64,000 nt of DNA from Diplosphaera chodatii (lineage: Eukaryota; Chlorophyta; Trebouxiophyceae; Prasiolales; Stichococcaceae). The stretch spans positions 1,736,001-1,800,000 of the forward strand of contig JAALGY010000041.1 in NCBI GenBank assembly GCA_032358165.1, in the 5' to 3' direction. Below, one piece after another: positions 37,927 to 48,281 of the stretch. The first letter of the stretch is position 1; each line of letters starts with the position of its first letter. Under the pieces are notes generated by a model that had not been told where the DNA came from, ran no database searches, and was given only the letters and a program-made list of their open reading frames with translations. The translations under genes were made by a program, and so were the position numbers.

Positions 37927-40900
37927 ATGGGAACCCCAGAGAGGCGCCACTGGCCGCCATGCAGAAGCGGGAAACACGCCAGTGCTGGAGGCTGCGTGAG
38001 CTGGGGCGAGATGAAGTGAGCTGTTGCTGTGGGATGCAGACCTGCACAAGCGCACCCGACACCTCACCTTGCACCTGCGATCCTAAGCGTACGTCGAGAG
38101 CTAACATGATGATGCATGCTAATGACAGGTCGTTTCTGGATATGGCGTCGGACGCACTGCGTGCTAAGAGCGTTGCCAACGATGTGAGTCAGCACGCCTG
38201 TGTGCGGACTGCATGCCATGGATCTACAGGTCCTGCATCATCTCTGCAACGCATGCTGGTGACATGTATACGCGTGGTAGTCTCTTGCGACGCTCATGTA
38301 TATAAGAGGACTCTTGACATGACGCACGCACCAGCGGCAACTCAGTCAGCTTCACAATGCAACACCCCGGCGATCGTCTCTCTGGAGGAACCGGCAGGCC
38401 TGTTCTGGACTGTCCTCATTGTCGATGACCCTGGTTCCACTGCGCTGCAGATGCTTCAGACAGAGCTGGAATCGGCCAACCAGCAGCTGCAGGCACAGAC
38501 GGAAGAGTATGACGAGGTGTGAACCATCATCACCACAGCAGCATATGGTGCTTGGGCTCATAAACAGCTGTGTCTATTTGGAAGGTGTAATGCTGACGGT
38601 TAGGTGGCGCAGCGTCACGCAGTTCAGATGCCGTCCGCAGGTCATCGATGCCGAGCAGCAGCTGCATGAGGACAGCGGCTTTTTGAAGCAGCAGCTGGAG
38701 GCGCTGTTGCAGGTCTGCTGACGAAGTGGGACAGGCTGCTTTTCGTATGCAGCTGCAGATGACGATGTTGACCGGCAATCGCTGTGCACGCAGGAGCGCG
38801 CCACCTGCCGCGAGTCCATCGCCCGCCTGGAAAGGTGGCCAGATGCAAGACGTTGTCGCCGCACTGCAGCAGGCTCTCGTCTCAGGATGCCTGCTTTGAA
38901 AAACGAGTCGGCGCTGGGGCTCACCATCGAGCGCCGCCTGCGCAGGGAAAACCAGTTCCTGCTGGAGGAGCGCGACCTGCTGAGCCAGCAGCTGGCGGCG
39001 GAGAACCTGCGGGAGAGCGCCTCGACGCCGGTGCCGGGCACCCGCGGCGGCATCCCCGGCCGCGTGCTGTCCCCCATCCCCTACTTCACCCCCGCCACGC
39101 CCTCCGCCACAGGTGCCGGCCGGCGGAGCGCCCTCCGCACATTCTGTGCACGCTGCCTGCACGCCCCACTTTGCACACTGGCAACAGGGTCACCTGGTAC
39201 ACGACACCTGGCAACAACCGTGTTTGAGACGGCTCAGCAACCAGCATGTGCGCCGTCACCATGCACTGCACGTGCTGCACAGGGGACGACGCGGAGGTGG
39301 ACCCGCTGAGCAGCGGCTGGCGCGGCTTCGGGACCGCCGGCGGCAGCTCGGACTCGCTGGTCGGCACGCCGCCGCTGCTGTCGGCGGGCCGCGCCAGCCG
39401 CCACGAGCACGGCAGCGCCGGGCGCTGCACGCCCGACGCCAACGGCTGCCGCCACAGCCTGGACTTCAGTGGGCGGGCCCACACGCCGGACACCACCCCG
39501 CTCCCAGAGCAGCGGTGAGTCTGCAAATGTCTGCCACCCTGCAAACATGCTGAAATGCTGCTCGTAGCTGTGCAGGGCGCAGCTGGTGGTGTGGCTGGCT
39601 CTCACCCCGACTGTGGCTTGTCTCACGTGCACTGAACATGGACCCATTTCCTCGGGTGCAGGCGGGCAGTGCTGCTGGCGGAGCTCAGGGCGAGGTATGG
39701 CAGCGGCGGCGGAGCCCCACCTTCATCCAGTGACATGCGCCCCCCGCTGCGCAGCGCCTCGTCACTCACGCAGCTGCCTGCGCTCCCGGTGCGCACTCCC
39801 CATACCGGGCAGCGGCCTGGCTCCAGTGTTCCGTGCACATGGAGCTGCACGGCTGTTCACCCAGCAGACAACGTTGCTGAGGTGTTGCAAGGTGGGAGGG
39901 TGCTCTGTCACCTGCACGATTTCGAAGGGCTTCCAAGGCGCACATCAAGCGTAGGCTGTGGACACCGATCGTGTCACTGGCTTCATGGTACCTTGGCTAT
40001 GCGATGCAGGGAGACCAGGGGCAGGGTGGCGCCAGCCCAGACCACTCGCTGACATGGGGGCCTCATGCCTTCGGCACGCCTTTCTACACGCCGGCGCCCA
40101 GCTCTGCGCAGCGGCAGTCACCGACACAGGTGGGTGTCAGGAAGCTCTGCTGTCTCAGAGCTGGGGACCAGAAGTGGCTTCAGGTGACTGCTGTTCTCGG
40201 TGCAGGTTGAGGCTCCAAGATCCTGAACACATGCTGGCGTCAACCAGATCTGACAGAATTGTATGCACTATAAGGGTCGGGTGCCCAGCTCGTTGGCACG
40301 TCTGGCGGCGGCTGATGTGCCGCTCTCTGTCGCCTCCGTCATGCCAGGCAGCAGTGGCAGCGAAGGCGCCACGTCTGGTGTGGAGCTCGCAGGTATGGTA
40401 CTGCCACCTGTAGCCTCACTCGTTTGCCATGAAAGCTCGAGGTGACGGGCCAACATGAGACTGAGCTGCCTGTCAAGCTGCAGAGTAGAAACTTCTTGTC
40501 ACGCTGCTTTCTGTCGTCCTGCAGATCTCGGTGCGGGCGATCAGGCAATCAAGGATACTCGATGAAGGCAGACAGTCCAGTGTCATCGCATGGGTCAGAG
40601 GCCTTTGATGATTCTGCAACGACAGCGCCGCGCGTTCAGAATAACGGCTTGCCGCAGCGACAGCACAGGAGAGATGCAAAGTCGTCAGCAGCGCACTTGG
40701 ACCCAGCCCAGCAGTCAGCACGAGATGTGCACAGATGTACAGGAAGATATCTTTTCAGCGTAGTTTAGTTCCAGTGGCATGTTGCCAGCACACCAGTGTC
40801 GTGTGCATGCCCAACAAACTTGACGCTGTCGCGCTCTTGCCAGGCGCATCCCAGCCACAGGAAAAGCGGTTTGCTTTTGGAGTGTTCGGAAGTCTGCAGT

Positions 40901-40956
40901 TGATGTTGTTGTTGCTGGTACTTGGCTATTATACATCTGAAAGATCATGTCACTAG
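37927..40956 (+). CDS. Coiled-coil protein with C-terminal membrane anchor, family unknown
   Basis: I do not recognise a family. Exons that join in phase are 37927-38015 (start uncertain), 38129-38183, 38451-38516, 38641-38712, then a short exon encoding ERATCRESIARLER and a long one from about 38884 to 39112. They encode heptad-like helices (SFLDMASDALRAKSVAND, LESANQQLQAQTEEYDE, AEQQLHEDSGFLKQQLEALL, RRLRRENQFLLEERDLLSQQ). Next come Ser/Gly/Pro-rich exons (about 39287-39516 and 39661-39790) with several TP/SP sites, then RAVLLAELRARYGSG. The last exon, ending at 40956, encodes FGSLQLMLLLLVLGYY and a short hydrophilic end SERSCH, a single hydrophobic helix of tail-anchor type. Coiled coil plus tail anchor suggests a golgin-like or ER/nuclear-envelope tether; this is inference only. 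Confidence 0.6.
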
Positions 40957-40964
40957 CTACTGTA

Positions 40965-40969
40965 TGTAA
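40965..40969 (+). promoter_or_regulatory. Probable polyadenylation signal TGTAA
   Basis: TGTAA lies 9 bases after the TAG stop of the tail-anchored coiled-coil gene. TGTAA is the usual poly(A) signal of chlorophyte algae. The distance is short, so another site may be used instead. Confidence 0.4.
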
Positions 40970-41163
40970 GAGTAAGAAGGACAATGGAATAAGCTGCCTT
41001 CTAGAGCTGCAATTCATTGGTCCTTCACGTATTCTACTTCCTTTGCATTGCCCCTTAAACACGCTGCCTTGATGCGCTGCATCCCCAGCACGCACCTGCA
41101 CAGCCATGGCGACAGCAGCGTCAGCGGACAACGATGACATGACCTCGGTGAATTTTAATGCAA

Positions 41164-42756
41164 TCAAACCACGGTCATGGCCCCGGGCGTGAAAGCGCAC
41201 CCAAAGAACAACCAGTGTCCCAAGAAGAGGCCTGCAAATGCAGAGCCGTACCCTTGGTCGCTTGCAGCCATGCAACACACATCAAAACCTTTCGGACAAG
41301 TTGGTGGCATCTGGCCACTGACACTTCAGCATGACGTCCACCTATGTAGGCAACTGGCGCCCAGGGCTTCGTCCAGTCAAGGAAAGGGTACAGAAATTTG
41401 CCGCTGATGAGGCGCCAGGTGATCGCCCAGGCGCTGAATGTAGCAGTCCATAGGCCCACCCAGCCAAACAAATACGGATGTATCCTGACACAGGTAAGTG
41501 GTGAGTATGGCGGCACGCCAAAAACGGCACGGTAGTGTCTACCTACTGAACAGCTGGAAGAACCAGCACATGATGTACCTGATATCGTTCAGAGCGAATT
41601 CTACAAGGACTAAGACTGCGTTGCCTCCATGCTGCATGTATGACGTGAAGCAGAAGAACAGCCCTGTAAGCCTTTCAAGCTCAGCGCCTGCAGAGGGGAT
41701 TGTACACGTGTTGCGCTTGCCCGGCTGGCCAACCACACGTGCAGTTGCACAGGTTGCATGTGCCACATCACCAGCAGGCCACCGCTCCATTGCATCTGCA
41801 GACCTGATGTGGTGTCCTTAATCATCGGCCACAGCACTGTCCAAGTGATCGAGTCTACAATCCAGACCGTCTGCAATGCAGCACACCAGTGTGTCAGCTG
41901 ACTGACCAGTGCGGGATACCTTACGTCATGCTGGCTTGATGTGCATTGCACTGTAAACACCGCTTAGGGAACAGCAACCCTCACAGTCAGCATGACGTGG
42001 TACGCAGCAACTGTTGCATACTCTAGCCATGTGAGCGTGCGCTCGGCTCTTTGAGCAGGGTGCTTTGCTCTGACACGCTGCAAGCTAGATGCTGCCGCAC
42101 AAGCGAAGTATGCAATAAGTAGGTAGAATGACCTGAAAGCGACAGCGGCAGCAGTGTAAGTGTGGTAGGTGAATGCCATCACATAGTGTTCGAATTCAGC
42201 ATGGACACCAAAGAAGAACTGTCTGGTTGATGACGCTTAAAGAGCAGACGAGGCCCACCAGACGGTGTAGAATTTGAAGTGTATGGTGCCAGTATGCCCA
42301 ATCTGCCGGACCGCCACAACAATTGCGATCACCAGCGAGGCCAGCCGCGTGAACAGCAAAGTTCGCGGGGACCCTGCCAGACACAGCGATCGCAATTAAC
42401 GTCAGCTTGCAGGGCGCACGTGTGCCCTTTCTGACAGAGTTTCAGCACTGCCGTTTTCCATGTGCGCTGCCAGCATGTGCCTCACCAAGGCACGAAGATG
42501 TCACGGTCGCAGACCGGTCTCCCCGGGCACCAGCCGGACTGCGTTTCAATGAACGTACAACCGTCCGCTCCGATCAAGCGTGCAGTCAATCACATCATGG
42601 AATGCTGGCGCCAGAGCAAGCACTGCCGCCGCACCTTGTGCTCCAAGGCTTGATGGTCAGCAGGACCACACTCTGCACGATACCCAGGACCAGCACAAGG
42701 CCCACAACGGCAGGTCCAAGAATGCTTGACGCTTCCACTGTCGGTGCGACATTCAT
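41164..42756 (-). CDS. FAR-17a/AIG1-like multipass membrane protein
   Basis: Seven minus-strand exons were read: 42756-42635, 42373-42259, 42132-41979, 41870-41804, 41663-41579, 41484-41342, 41231-41164. From the second exon on, all phases close. Family blocks are HFKFYTVWSFYLLIAYF, LTWLEYATVAAYHVMLTV, GLFFCFTSYMQHGGNAVLVL with VEFALNDIR, GWVGLWTATFSAWAIT and YPFLDWTKPWAPVAYIG. The His in MQHGGNA and the YPFLDW motif are typical of the FAR-17a/AIG1 family. Members such as human AIG1 and ADTRP are six-helix membrane threonine hydrolases acting on fatty acid esters of hydroxy fatty acids, and the Thr/His pair is plausible here. The first exon (MNVAPTVEASSILGP, then a hydrophobic helix) does not join the second in phase, so a small exon or different splice site between 42374 and 42634 is missing from this model. 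Confidence 0.8.
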
Positions 42757-43123
42757 CTTCAATTTCTAGGAGTGCACACAAGCATGCATATGCACACAAC
42801 AAACTACAAAGGGATCGTGCAACTAGCTAGCGACAAGGACCGAAAACCAAACAATGAAAGCACTTGTGTGCAGTGTCGCTCGAGACTCTGCATGGTAGCG
42901 CTCAGCATGCAGAAAGGACCATTCCCTCGCAAAAGCACGTGACCTGCACGTGTCTGTACGGTGTGCTGTTGCTTACTTGCACCAACAACAGAACTGCACC
43001 GAGGTTGATGGGATAGTACTCAGGGTGTGTCACCCAATGCAACAACCGATGCGTTGGCGTCCAACACTGCAAGTTCGGTTCAATTCCGTCCACTCTTCTG
43101 GTTCTACAGGGTCACTGCACACG
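42757..43123. other. Intergenic region, no gene seen
   Basis: This short gap lies between the muniscin 3' end and the FAR-17a-like 5' end, both on the minus strand. It should hold a promoter and a 3' UTR. No specific element was identified. Confidence 0.4.
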
Positions 43124-46100
43124 TCACAGGTGGACCAGCTCCGCTTGCGCAGTCAGCTCGCCGAAGAAGTTCTGGTCCGGCACGGACGCCAGGGTGTCGG
43201 CGTCAACTCCTGCCTCCAGCGCTGCGCCAGACAGCGTTGACCGTGGCGGCCCCGTGAACCGCACCCTGAAAACAGACAGCCGGCACTGAGCAATGCTTGG
43301 CAATGCAGACATGCGGGTCAGGGGAGCCACTCATTCTCTACTCCAACAGCAACAGCAAGCAGCAAGGCTTCAAACGTGCCAGCAGCCAGGCGCGACAGGA
43401 GCGCAGGTGGACATCTCGCACAGCTGGTCCATCTACACCTGCAGGATGAAGTGAGCCAGCAACAGTGAGCCAGCAACTTTGGGCGCACCTGCAGACCGCC
43501 TCCTCCACAGCCACGGCGGTGAGGCCGCCTCGCCGCTCCGCCGCCAGCGGGTCGCCAGCGGTGTCCGGCTCGAAGTAGGCCTTCACGTCGCCGCTGGTGC
43601 CGGGCGCCAGGGGCGGCAGCCGCCACCGCACGCGCTGCTGCTTGTTCGCCCACGTCGCCGCTGGCGACACCTGCATCAGCAGCGCAGTAGTCGGCACACG
43701 CTTCCAGCTGCTCGTGTACTACAGACCCATGCCGAGCACCATGGTGATGAACTTGTGGTTCCTTGTGAAATTGACGCCCGAGAGTACCAGGCAGTCTGGC
43801 TGAGCTCACCTTGAGCGGCTGGCCCAGGTGCGGGTGCAGGTCGATGTCAACCACGGCCGAGTACAGTGGCAGTAGGGACCCCGGATTCACCACATAGCGC
43901 AGCACCAGCGTCAACCGCCGCCGGCCTGGCGTCCCCTGTGCCGCCGGTTCCGCACCTGCTGGCGCAGCTGGTGGCCCAGCCGCGTCTGCTCCAGCAGAAG
44001 CTGCGTCTGCAGCCCGGGGCTCTGCTGCCTCTGCAGTGGTATCGCTCATCGCTGCTGCTGGAGCGTCAAAGGCCGCAGTGTCAGCATCTGCTGTCGGTGC
44101 TGCACCTGCACTCTCCTCGGCTGGCTGCTCAGCGTCGTCCAGTCCTGAGGTTCCAGCCTGTGGCACTTCGGCTTCGCTGGACATGGCCGCATGCTCATCC
44201 TCGGTCAGCAGACTGGCCTCCTCTGCTGCAGTGCGGCCATTGCCATCAATCATGCTGAATGTCGCCTCAGCGCTGGCTGCCTCTGCAGCGGCGCCGTCGG
44301 CTGCGCTGCTGGCCTGTGCTGCCGGCTGTGTCTCCATTGCCGGTTCGCTCAGTATCGCGATGAAGCGCACCTGTGGAACAATCAGCATGCCATGGAGTGG
44401 CACTACAGGACCTGCCCTACGTCTTCACCTGACACCAGCTACAGGACTGGCGGCAGCATGAGGCAAGTCTCCGGCAGTTGGAGATGGCAGGGCAAGAGGA
44501 CGGCAGATGGTACCTGTATGGGGGGTGGCAGCGCCACAGCAGGCAGCTTGTACTGCAGAAACACCGGCTTGGCCTTGCCAAAGGTGGCGTCGAAAGCTGC
44601 GATGTGCAGCCCAGTGTCGTACCACTCGTCCGAGCGCACCTAAATGTGCAGTTGCAACTCAGCATGACTGCTGGGTGTCGGGATGCCCCTCGGGGTTCAT
44701 GTGACCATTTCGTGCCACATGGCATCGTGTACCCTGCAGCGCCAAGCATATGCCATGCACATAATGTTGTGCGCACTGTGATGCCGAGGTCGGCCTGAGC
44801 GGCACGCACGCCACGCTGCACCCCGGCAGGCGCTGTTGGTGGCAGCTGGAGTCTGAGGAGTAACATGCACTGGTTGGCATGCTGAAGCGGTGCTGATGTT
44901 GGTATGAAAGGCATGGCCGCAACCTGCGGCAGCAACCCTGTATGCCAGATACCTCCCTGGCCCAGGCAAGCGTCTGACAGCGGGCGCCCCGCTCACCTGA
45001 ACAGGGTTTTGAGGTGCTCCTTGTCCAGCGGCACGGTGCCCAGCACCTGGCCCAGCAGCCCGGCCTTCTTGATGTCGCGGCCCACCACGTGGCAGCGCCA
45101 CAGCTCCTCCAGCCACAGCCCCCGGGGCCCTGCGGATCATTGGCGCAACAAGCTTGAACCTGTTAGTGACGAAGGTGGCGCCAACAGTATGCCACAGCTC
45201 CCGCAGCCACATGCTGTGCCGATCTCTGCCGGTTCCAGCCCTATGCCGCCTGACGGGTGTGAGCGTTGAAGCACATTGCTGCCTGCTGCAGGTCAGCAAG
45301 CACTGGGCCAGTATTGGTTTCGACGGAAGCCTTCAAAATGCTTCGTTAGGTCGGGCTGCTGCTTCACCTGTGGGTGTGGCGGGGAAGTCAAGCTCGTCGA
45401 TGGGCGGCGCATCGGGACGCGGGCCATCTGGGAAAGATGTCCACATATCGCCGCCCTGCAGCACAGCCAGCACAAGCATGGCAAACCTGCTCGACATAGT
45501 AGCATGCCTTAACATGCATCAGTCTCCCCATGCAGTGTCAGGCTGCAACTTGTCTTTGCGTTAGGTGGCCAAGGGACTCATGGTGCTCACGATGGGCTCG
45601 TCGGGGCCCAGCTCCCTGGCCTCGCGCTCCGCCGCCTCCGCAGCGTCGATCTCACTTTGCGTCGGCGACAGCGTTTGCAGCCGGTAGCCGCTCATGTCCC
45701 ACCCTGTGCAGCGTGAGCCAACCGTCTCGCACAGCAAGGCGAGGGTATCAACAGGGTATCAATGCTGCGCTTGACCATACCTCCCCAGGAGTCTGACCGA
45801 CCTGCTGCAGGGCCCGCCGAGGGCGCCTCGGGCGCCACATACGCCAGCGGCGGCAGCGCGTCCTCCGGCAGCCGGAAGGTGCCCTGCGTGAGCGGGTCCA
45901 CCTCCTCTGCCAGCGACCTGCCGGCCCCAACCATCTCATCATCTTGAATGTTTGTTGGTGTCCAGGGTGCCGGCAAAGAGCGCGCCCTTTGCAGGGGATG
46001 AAGTTGCCGCACGACGCAACACCCTACTCACTGACCTGTGCTTCGAATTCTCATGCTGGCACGGCATTTGGGGCGTCTGTGGCACAGCAGTATGCCGCCA

Positions 46101-47275
46101 CGCAAGGCTCGTTCTGTTGTGGTACTATAGACTGTCGGCAGGCCTGCTGACCCACCTTGGGCCCACATAAAGGGGTGTGGCCTCTGCAACTGGCTTCTTC
46201 TCGCCACCCCGCAGCATTGCCAGCGGGTTGGTTACACTCTTGCGCAGCTGCTTCATGGCTTTAGTGGCTTCGCTGCTGATGCTGTCGACTGCTGCATCTG
46301 CTGCTGCCACGCCTGCCTTGAGCTGCCCACCATTCGCTAGCAATGCTGCAATTGCTAGGTACACCTGCAAGTGTGTGCCTCGCTTGATACAGATGTTACG
46401 ACCTGATAGCTGCAAGATGAGATAGTCTGCACCTCACCCCAACACAAGTGCCAATGAGAACGGCACGTGGTGGCGCATGTTGAAGCACTGGCCAGAGGCG
46501 ACCCTTGACGACAGGGCAGGCTCAGGGGCCAGCAGCAGGCACATGCTGGGTCACCTCTGGGAAGCGGCTGGTCAGTTTCTCTGGCGTCAGGGTCACGCTG
46601 CGGTTGATGGTGTACAGCCGGTGCACAATCGCATTGACCAGCTGCGTGCTGAAAAAGATGTTCATGAAGACGGGCGCGACCGCCATCACATACACGCCCG
46701 ACACCAGCCGATACACAACCCGGAACCTGTGGATCGGGAGTGTCAGTGAGTCAGCGCCTTGTGCTGTTTTGGCTGACAGGTCGCGTGAGACTTTTAGGTA
46801 GTGAACATACACGATGCCTGCATTCGCGTGCACCTGTCGTTGCTGGCTGGCATATCCCCAGACGCGTAGCCCGGTGGGTTATCGCCTGACCTGCAGGTGC
46901 AACACAGTATGTCTGTCAGACAGTGCTGAACTAGCAACTTGCCATGCTGCGCCATAAGATGGGTGCATATCAAAGCTGCATAAGCCAAGTACGCTACCCG
47001 TCGTCATCCTTGGTGCCGGAGGCATGGCTAGCCAGTAAAGCCGCCACCTCAAAGGATGCATCAACCGCCGCTTTGATGTCCACCCCACGTCTGCACATAT
47101 GTATCGACGCCAGTTCATAGCGTGTCACCCATGCCAGACCATTGCAACTCAACACGCACCTACTGTGATAGGACAGCATTTGCAGCGTCCTGCCAACAGC
47201 ATCGTACGTTTGCGTCAGTAGCGCTGGCCCTCGCTTCGATCGAAGCACGATCGCCACCTCCAGTCCAGCCACCAT
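43124..47275 (-). CDS. Muniscin-like endocytic adaptor, resembling TPLATE-complex subunit TML
   Basis: The N-terminal exons from 47275 encode a longin-like fold: MVAGLEVAIVLRSKRGPALL, then RRGVDIKAAVDASFEVAALL, joining in phase to FRVVYRLVSGVYVMAVAPVF and NIFFSTQLVNAIVHRLYTIN and TPEKLTSRFPEVYLAIAALL. A linker with acidic and Pro-rich exons (about 45340-45930) follows. The mu-homology half includes 44639-44514 (SDEWYDTGLHIAAFDATFGK), 44370-43810, 43670-43489 (VSPAATWANKQQRVRWRLPP, LAPGTSGDVKAYFEP) and 43265-43124 (RFTGPPRSTLSGAALE). SPxATWxxxxxRVxWRLP and F(T)G-P-x-STLSG are muniscin C-terminal hallmarks, and the longin N-terminus fits TML rather than F-BAR-containing FCHo. TML takes part in clathrin-mediated endocytosis at the plasma membrane. 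Exons between 44640 and 45140 are not all resolved. Confidence 0.72.
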
Positions 47276-48281
47276 GCTGTCTGACTGTTTAATGCGCGGC
47301 CTGAGTGTCTCTCGTGTGCGTAAGCCCAGCAAGTGATGGCCACGCACTTTCTATAGACCATGCAACCTTTTCGCAACACTGCGTTGCTGTTAACACCTCA
47401 GTCTGCCTGTAGCTTTGTGGGCGAGCGATCGGGGAAGTTTGTCGACTAGTGATTGTTGCCGAGATCAGTCGAGGCCCAGTGGAGTAGTGAGCACTGGGGC
47501 AGCAACGTGCTGCACCTACCGCTTTGTGCAACTCAGCATTGAGCGCTGTGAAATGCAACTTTGGCAATGAGTTAGGTGGCACAGCGACGCTAGCAGTGCA
47601 CTGAGCAACACCTGCAGGTTGCTAGGCCAGGGGTCGATAAGCTGCAGGACAGAGGAAGCAGAAGGCCAAGGCCCAAGAGCGGCAATCCGTGTTTGCTGTT
47701 TGCACAGATTTGACAGCTAGACTTCTGGTCGTTGTATTAGAGGTGATCTGCATTCGGCTCACCTGCTCGTTGGCCCTGAAGCTTGCCAGGGCCAGTGGCA
47801 TCAGACATCCTGCTCTGGGTAAGTGTGCCAGACACGGAGGAGCAGTTCCTTGATTTGCACTGCTGCAGAACACTGACGACAGTCGGTGGCTTTGTGACTT
47901 TACCGCGCTGCAGCCGGGTGGCTGCTGAGTCATTGCTCTGCGCTGCTACACTGAGCGCAGCTGTCACTTGTCAGGATAGGCTGCGTTAGGGCCAGTGTCT
48001 GAAGCTGGAGGAGCCGGATCAGTCTGGTGGTGCCGGGAGCCATGGTCAGCACCAGGCGTAGGGGTGCACCTGCAGAGACGGCAGCGCATGAGGCACTGCA
48101 GAGTGACTTGCACCCAGGAGCTTCTGCAGCAGAGCCCACGTCACATCCACTCGCAGATGTGGAGGACCAGGTGCTGCATAACTGAACGGCTGAATGCAGT
48201 ATTTCAGCTCTGCCCGAGCAGAGCTACCTTTGCGTAGGTGCCTGTGTGTGCTCACGACAATCTTGTACAGGGCGAATTTGC
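47276..48281. promoter_or_regulatory. Divergent promoter region (muniscin / hnRNP)
   Basis: The two genes diverge, so both promoters and 5' UTRs should be here. A first exon of the muniscin further upstream cannot be excluded, because the chosen ATG gives a very short segment before the first beta strand. No element was identified with confidence. Confidence 0.4.
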
